NCBI GenBank assembly: GCA_949130485.1
Contig: OX422186.1
Location: 8,131,837 to 8,195,836 of the forward strand
Length of the DNA: 64,000 nucleotides
Source of the DNA: Agelas oroides
Taxonomy: Eukaryota; Porifera; Demospongiae; Agelasida; Agelasidae
Direction of reading: 5' to 3'
The notes below the pieces were generated by a model. It searched no databases. It saw only the letters and a program-made list of their open reading frames with translations, and was not told the origin of the DNA. The position numbers and the translations under genes were made by a program. This document shows positions 58,501 through 64,000 of this stretch, in pieces. Numbering within the stretch: the first letter of the stretch is position 1; every line of letters begins with the position of its first letter.

Positions 58501-60942
58501 GCCGATAGAATGTGGTCATGTAGCAGCCTGCACCCACTTACACCAAGTTGTTAATCCTCTTCTGTACAGCTCTCAACTACAGAGATTTCTGAAAATGGTC
58601 AGATGACTGCCACTATAATACTTTCCCATGCAGTTGTATCCCAGCTAGACAGAGTTAAAAGATTAATTACTTATACCCTTAATTACTGCATAGCTGCTCT
58701 TTCGCCAGCTGTTGACTGTGGTGCACTCACCAATCCAGCCAATGGTAGTGTGGATATTACCCAGGGAACAACTTTCAACCAAGTGGCCACTTACAGCTGT
58801 GATACTGGGTACGGTCTGGTTGGTGACACAACACGTACCTGCCAGGCAGATGGCACCTGGTCTGGAAGTGAACCCATCTGTGGTAAGTTCGCACAAGCAT
58901 TAATGGAGCTATACCTATCCTAACCTCTTCAACTGCATGCCATACCCTTGTAGCCACAGCAGTTGTAGTTTGCTAAACTAAGGCACACTGCATATATACT
59001 AATGTTTCTACAACATACAGTTGGCAAGTAAGACTCTCTTTCAAGCACGGGAAACTTTATATGGACAGACAAATTAATACATCATCTCTTAGTGTAAATA
59101 CCAATAGCTACCTTATTGGCATAGCTAGTGCAAATACTTATTATTGCAGTTGGCTAAAGTGCTCATCACTATAAATTGGAGGCTTTGATGGTAATTACAG
59201 ACACTTGAGAAAGGAGTACATCTCCAGCCACACCTTGTTGTCGTGACTGCTGCCGCAAAAATATATATTCTTCCTTAGATGGCTGATATCATTATTCCAC
59301 TTTTGTCATCAGTCATTCCAGATGTTCTATAATAGATGCTGTAGATCATGGTGACTTTACTTACCCTCGGTATGATGGTAACTAATCTCTCTCTCTCCAG
59401 CTGTTGACTGTGGTGCCCTCACTAATCCAGACAATGGCAGGGTCGATACTCCCCAGGGAACAACTTTCAACCAAGTGGCCACTTATAGCTGTAACAGTGG
59501 GTATGAACTGGTTGGTAACATGACACGTACCTGCCAGGCAGATGGAATGTGGTCTGGGAGTGAACCCATCTGTGGTAAGTTTATTACAATGGTGGTATAT
59601 GGGAACGTACCAATGTCCAATGCCTTGAACAACTGTTTATGTGGTTATTTTGCTCCAGCCTAACATGTTACAGTTACATGCTGTATGATGTGTAAATTTC
59701 CAGGTGTCAAAATAACCAGCTTGGGTAGCTATAAAGTGCTTTTAGTTTCTGTAGCCCCATTTACACGTACTAACCTGGGTTAGTTTGATCCGGATTGGGG
59801 CCCAGGTTAAAGGCCTAGTTTAAATGGGGCTTATGAGATACACGGTAGGTTAACCCATAGTATATGAATTCTTCAAGAGTTCATCCACTACATATAGCCC
59901 AAGTTCCACCCCTTTTTTGGCACAAAATGAACTCCATTTGCAACCTAATTAATGTTTTGCTGGAACCTTGAGATTCCAAGAGATATACAGTTTGGTGCCA
60001 TTTCGCCTACTCCCATTTTGCCTACTAAAAATCAAAATGTGCCATTTCGCCTACTCAACTAAAAAACAGTTTCTAAGTAAAGCAAAGAGTAGTTACTACA
60101 ACACTTTATGGTGGTTGGGAACCAGTTACAAGCACAAATAGTTTTTTGACACAAAGAAAAACATCCAAGCAACTGAGCTTGCCTTTTCTACAACAGAGGT
60201 GAAGGGGTGGTTTTTCCACTTTGCTCAAGCCCTAAATTGGAAGATATCCACACTAAAGGCTTCTTTTCATACACCAGACAGTTACACCAGTTTTTGTGCC
60301 TCTTCGATTTGTACAACTAGCCTGGAAACAACCAAGGTTGCAGCTCCTAATCTGCCCAGAGTTGATGAGTATTGTGTGTACTTTGAAGGAACATGGTTGG
60401 TGGGCAATATGAGTTGCCAGAAATTTCAAAAATTTCAGTCAGTTAAATTGGGATGAGCTTTTCTGGCAACTCATATTGCCCACCAACCATGTTCCTTCAA
60501 AGTACGCACAATACTCATCAACTCTGGGCAGAAGCCCAAGTGTGGATATCTTCCGATTTAGGGCTTGAGCAAAGTGGAAAAAGCACCCCTTCACCTCTGT
60601 TGTAGAAAAGGCAAGCTCAGTTGCTTGGATGTTTTTCTTTGTGTCAAAAACTATTTTTGGCTGAGTAGGCGAAATGGGAGTAGGCGAGATGGGACTAACC
60701 CAGATATACCCCTAAACCATTGCGAAAGGAGGTGGGCCACCACCTGGATGAACCCAGATTGCAACTGAAATGACATTTTTGGACTGAAATCAATCTCCAA
60801 TTTTTTTACATGGTGCAATGCTGCATAATATTCCTTATTTTTATATGCAGATGTAATCGATCCTAACAGTGGTCTACGTGATGCTGCAATTATAGCCCTT
60901 GTAATTGCAGCCTCCTTAACTTCAGTTTTCATCATGGTGTGA
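52535..60942 (+). CDS. Type I membrane protein: shared N-terminal module, seven sushi domains, transmembrane anchor
   Basis: Exons: 52535-53036, 53188-53322, then seven sushi exons 56636-56824, 57045-57218, 57290-57463, 57533-57706, 57766-57939, 58709-58882, 59401-59574, and 60851-60942. Total 653 codons; all internal junctions phase 1. Signal peptide LVATLLCLISVLSFARPQ. The first two exons are close paralogues of those at 44614 (PPFTADLLGTT, YSGVSVVVNYTCTGA, PPDGSLSTTLRTDCGVCVSP). Six of the seven sushi exons are exactly 174 bp, each with the four-Cys, Gly-Tyr and Trp pattern (VDCG, YSCNSGYTLSGN, TRTCEASGAWS, PTC). The last exon gives VIDPNSGLRDA, a hydrophobic helix (AAIIALVIAASLTSVFIMV) and stop, so there is almost no cytoplasmic tail. 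Sushi domains bind proteins in complement and adhesion systems. It is a candidate sponge surface receptor or recognition protein; function unknown. Confidence 0.82.
53623..53800. mobile_element. hAT-like fragment
   Basis: Starts CAGGCCCGTAGCCAGG and contains the GCATGCTCCCCCAGGAAATT motif of the 55175 element; right end not found. In the 3.3 kb intron before the first sushi exon. Confidence 0.5.
54510..54670. mobile_element. CCGTAGATCGGG MITE, TA-flanked on the left
   Basis: Left CCGTAGATCGGGAAATTTTC, right CCCCGATCTACG with a decayed outer end. The inside is nearly all TTTTCGTCGCG / CGCGTTTTAGCG words. Confidence 0.7.
55175..55724 (+). mobile_element. hAT-like element with a transposase N-terminal fragment, 5-bp target duplication TAATG
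   Basis: CAGGGCCGTAGGAGC on the left, GCTTCCTACGGGCCTG on the right, TAATG on both sides. Positions 55338-55508 read NFPKRQFGTNGEERSFRAEW, TFSWLRYDV, AAFCYLCMRC, a TTF-type zinc finger as at the N-terminus of many hAT transposases; the catalytic part is absent. An internally deleted element. Confidence 0.78.
55818..55880 (-). repeat. tRNA-derived SINE head
   Basis: Minus strand: TAGCTCAGAGCATTGG and GGTTTGACTCCC in pol III promoter spacing. From 55881 to 56635 nothing else is recognised apart from simple CATTT-rich sequence. Confidence 0.5.
58490..58640 (+). pseudogene. Decayed sushi exon pieces
   Basis: CATCTGTCAGGCCGATAGAATGTGG-like text (58495 onward) matches the end of sushi exons; GAAAATGGTCAGATGACTGCC (58589 onward) matches their start. 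Order and frame are lost. They suggest at least one further sushi exon was once here. Confidence 0.5.
59753..59831. mobile_element. Small MITE, AGCCCCATTTACAC ends
   Basis: Arms AGCCCCATTTACAC and TTTAAATGGGGCT with inner AACCTGGGTTA / CCAGGTTAA pairing. Lies in the last intron of the sushi gene. Confidence 0.6.
59999..60701. mobile_element. Large foldback element, about 700 bp, 8-bp target duplication AGATATAC
   Basis: Nearly the whole element is one palindrome centred near 60440. Ends CCATTTCGCCTACTCCCATT against AATGGGAGTAGGCGAGATGG. AGATATAC at 59991-59998 and 60702-60709. No coding sequence. Confidence 0.82.
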
Positions 60943-61739
60943 TTCAGTGGCATTCATGGTGGACAAGAAAGCAATTGCTAGGGTTCTTACTGTATGAGAA
61001 CATTACAGGCCTCTCTTTGATTAAGTTACATGGTTGTGTATCACTGCTTTTCATGATAATTCATGATGGTTTCTCTTGTTTGTCTGATAGTGGACTTTCA
61101 TGCCGAAAAAAAAAATTGAACTTTCATTCTATCATGCAACACTGAAACATTTACATAACCTGCACAGAAACCTGATCATTTTCTCCACAGCTAGCTGTCG
61201 GTAGAAAAATTTGGGGGGAGGCTTATAGGAACAACACTAGTGCAAGTAGTAGCGACCCTAAACACTTGCCTTAGTGGATACTTCTACACAAGTATCGGAG
61301 TAATTTCTCTCAAATTCCAAGGATTGCCGGGCACCCAGACATGTATAGCTACTATAGCAGGAGCCTTCACCTTCATGTTGAGCTCTATTGTTACAGTTTC
61401 TAACGTTCACTGCAAGATATGAGGTATCTCCATGATATATGGACAATTTGTGTCAAGTATTTGTTGATGAATGAGAGTTACAAGTCATCCATGCATGTTT
61501 TGATAGAAATTGCTGTGCCTAAAACTTGAGTTCTAGTTCAGTTGCATGTCATCGTAGCTCCAAGGGTAGGAGGGGATGGATGCAGACTCGGATCACATAG
61601 AGCTTTACATGATAAATACGACCAATAACAAAGCCATGCATGCACCTGTATACATTCAAATCCTCCGCACCCTCCCTCGTCCTTGTCATGTTTACAAAAT
61701 AATAAAAACTCACTTGTGCAATGTCCCTTTTTTTTTACC
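60943..61739. other. Intergenic, 3' flank of the sushi gene
   Basis: Presumed 3' UTR; an AATAAA lies near 61700. No exon with support. A hydrophobic open frame near 61330-61420 has no splice or family support. Confidence 0.4.
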
Positions 61740-61936
61740 TACCGTAAACGCCAAAATATTGGCGGGAAAAAAATTTGGCGATTTTGTCTGAAAACCGTGA
61801 TACTGAAACATTGGCGAATTTAAATTTGGCGGTTCGGTCATTGCCAACCGTGATGACGTCATGCGTGTACATACGATTACAATTACGCAATACCTAAGCT
61901 AAGTGCTAGTGCTATAGTGCTACACGTGTAAAGGAG

Positions 61937-62670
61937 AGAAAACGAGCTGGATCAAGAACAAAGAACGGCCCCTCGGCGAAACCAAGTGGGCATGGCACTG
62001 GAAGTCACGTGGTAAGTGGGCGGGGCCTTGCGATCATTCGGACGCGCGTGGGTGGGGCCCAGTTCGCGAACTTGCTCGCAGTGCAACCAGCGACGAACCC
62101 GCGTACGCGCAGAGGCCTGGAAACGAGCCTTGTTAACGCGGGATTAGCGGGGATAATTTCTCGGCCTTTTTACCATCAGTATACCCATCTAGTATCATAC
62201 GAATATAGTAATAGCAATCCATGCCTCTTATACGTTAATTTTTTACTCACTTTGCACAGTTTTTGCTTTGTGCAAGCAATCCATGACTTCTGATAAAAGT
62301 GATAATGCCCTCTATCCCCCCGAAGATGACAAGTCCCAACTCGAGTAAAGACATTTTTGTTCCTGCAGGACCCTCGCTAACCCTTCGAAAATCCCGCGCT
62401 TATTTTGAATATCAGCCCCACCCGTGCCGTGCTTAACAAGTCCAGCCCAGCCCATGTCGTGCCTTAACAAGGCTAGCCCCACGGTGACCTAGCCTTGTTT
62501 CCAGGCCTCTGCGCGTATGCGAGTTCGTCACTGATTGCACTGCGAGCAAGTTTGCGAACTGGGCCCCACCCACGCGTCCGAATGATCGCAAGCCCCGCCC
62601 ACTTACCACATGACTTCCGGTACCACGCCCACTTGATTTCGCCGGGGGGCTGTTCTTTGTTCTTGATCCC
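61937..62670. repeat. Long inverted repeat, arms about 190 bp
   Basis: The left arm (GATCAAGAACAAAGAACGGC, AAGTGGGCGGGGCC, CGCAGAGGCCTGG) is mirrored by the right arm 62487-62670. Spacer about 350 bp. The inner ends resemble TAGCCTTGTTTCCAGGCC of the MULE-like MITEs. Confidence 0.8.
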
Positions 62671-62732
62671 AGTCGAGGTACACGCAGTCGATATTTGTCT
62701 ACCGTTAGTTGCTCACAGGTGGAACTGTCATA

Positions 62733-63090
62733 CCGTATAGCGGGAAATTTTCGCTGGTGCAAATTTTCGCGGAAAAGCGTCCAGACCCTTCAGAAGAAAT
62801 TTTCGCGGTTTTTATTTTCGCGGAACGGGGACGCTCTGACCACACCCCTACCGGTTGATGCGACATCTTCGGAGCGTCTCTTACGGTTTCGTTGGTATTT
62901 TGTACAGTAGGAGGCTGATTCTTCTTTACAGCAACCATTTAGAGGGCAGACAGACTGTAGAGAACCATCTTGTTCACATGGGTACTCGACGTATGCACGT
63001 AATGACGTAATCATTTTTCATTTTTTCGCGGTTTTTATTTTCGCGGAAATCGCGAAAATTTGCACCCAGCGAAAATTTCCCGCTATACGG
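62733..63090. mobile_element. TA-flanked CCGTATAGCGGG MITE nested in the 61742 element
   Basis: CCGTATAGCGGGAAATTTTC and complement, TA on both sides. Inside rich in TTTTCGCGG. Same ends as 8409-8616. Confidence 0.88.
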
Positions 63091-63457
63091 TACCAGTAAG
63101 TGTGATAGCCGTTCTGGAAAAATTCGTGTTTTACGGATATCTCACTGCTGCGTCTGTTTCCCTTGGGCTACCGACACATTTGCTGTTGTTTAGTAACAGC
63201 TAGAGCTTTCATGCCTGCCAGTCTGATAGTGATACCGTAGATCATTGTTGAGATATCGAAGTTTTTAGGCCAACTTCCGGTTGACGACGACGACGACGAC
63301 GAAAAATCTCAATTGAACCCGGGTATAGCCTCGCTTCGCTCGGAATTACATTGTGCATGCACAAAAATATTGGCGGTTTTAAATTTGGCGATTTACTACG
63401 GTTGCTCATCGCCGAACCGCCAAATTAAATGTATCGCCAATATTTCTACGTTTACGG

Positions 63458-64000
63458 TATGAGTAAATTTAATGTTTGAACCTCTGTGAACTATCGAAGG
63501 TGACTACATTGCTGCACTGGGTCTGGCTTGTGAGACTATGGTTATGGCAGTTTGAGTGCGCGAGAAGCCACATTCAACTGGCCGGATATGCACTACAGAG
63601 GACCGTGGTCGTTGAAATTTTCGCGGTGCCGGTGTCATAGTAAATTTGGCACCCCCGGAAATTTGGAACCCCCATGCCAAATTTTCTAGGAAAAATGGCA
63701 CCCCTCCGGAGAAAAAGGCACCCCCATCATGTCTAGTAAATCTGGCATCCCCATGCACCATAACAATTAAATGGTTAAATATAATGCACCAGTAACTGCT
63801 ATAACCAAACCTAAATACACAAATAGCTGAAATATGTACAGAAAAGTAAAAACTGCTACAATGTATCATAACGACAACACCTACAAACCCATCTCTTTGG
63901 GCACTTCCCTCTCAAACCTACACACTTAAAATGGAACCATTTGGCACATACGTCACATTCTATCATCTGCACATCATAACTTGCAGGCATTAGGCAAGTG
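63458..64000. other. Intergenic, no gene recognised
   Basis: Contains a degenerate GGCACCCCC / AAATTTGG repeat at about 63630-63730. Nothing else stands out. Confidence 0.4.

Larger units (their letters stand above)
61742..63457. mobile_element. TA-flanked CCGTAAACGCC element, about 1.7 kb, with nested insertion
   Basis: CCGTAAACGCCAAAATATTG on the left, CGCCAATATTTCTACGTTTACGG on the right in shortened form, TA outside both ends. The inside near each end is rich in TTGGCG words. Contains the long inverted repeat 61937-62670 and the MITE 62733-63090. No transposase recognised. Confidence 0.7.

Noticed and set aside
61240-61422. Hydrophobic 60-codon ORF downstream of the sushi gene
   Set aside because: No acceptor in phase with the sushi gene and no known family; the anchor exon at 60851-60942 already ends the protein.
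63504-63869. 121-codon minus-strand ORF near the window end
   Set aside because: Covers a degenerate GGCACCCCC repeat, with no domain, splice site or codon pattern to support it.

Overview
The window looks like nuclear DNA of a non-bilaterian or early-branching invertebrate, most likely a sponge (inference; a cnidarian is possible). Reasons: short GT-AG introns, animal-only protein architectures (Calx-beta, sushi, EGF-like, inter-alpha-trypsin-inhibitor C-terminal and Schlafen AlbA_2 domains), genes packed head to head, and introns loaded with short foldback DNA transposons and minisatellites. No prokaryotic operons, rRNA, tRNA genes or CRISPR arrays were seen.

Layout. (1) 1-5.1 kb: the 3' part of a multi-exon gene joining a RecQ-type helicase, a Mutator-like (MULE) transposase and an Ulp1/C48 SUMO-type protease in one reading frame. 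(2) 5.2-9.9 kb: the first two exons of SNRNP40 on the minus strand, separated by a 3.6 kb intron full of foldback elements; later exons are not in the window, so the helicase-transposase gene probably lies inside the next SNRNP40 intron. (3) 9.98-11.2 kb: an intronless F-box/LRR gene, head to head with SNRNP40. (4) 11.9-22.4 kb, minus strand: RPLP1 (4 exons) and DUS3L (12 exons). (5) 22.7-34.0 kb, plus strand: a TAF5L-type SAGA subunit gene of 17 exons, head to head with DUS3L. (6) 34.2-39.1 kb, minus strand: EXOSC6/MTR3 (11 exons), convergent with TAF5L. (7) 39.4-43.3 kb: a Schlafen-like AlbA_2 gene, head to head with EXOSC6. (8) 44.6-60.9 kb: two tandem paralogous surface or secreted protein genes with the same two N-terminal exons but different C-terminal parts: Calx-beta + EGF + ITIH C-terminal in one, seven sushi domains + a transmembrane anchor in the other. 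(9) 61-64 kb: intergenic, mostly nested foldback elements.

The housekeeping genes cover RNA work (splicing, exosome, ribosomal stalk, tRNA dihydrouridylation) and transcription (SAGA). Three divergent pairs probably share promoters. Exon coordinates below were assembled by hand from splice sites, reading phase and family resemblance. For RPLP1, DUS3L, TAF5L, EXOSC6, the Schlafen-like gene and the two surface-protein genes the exon lengths add up to an intact multiple of three; only the ITIH-bearing gene carries an in-frame stop.

Mobile DNA is the other theme: a family of MULE-like MITEs with several exact 9-bp target duplications, hAT-like elements with 5-bp duplications, piggyBac-like TTAA elements, TA-flanked elements with CCGTA ends, large palindromes, and tRNA-derived SINE heads.
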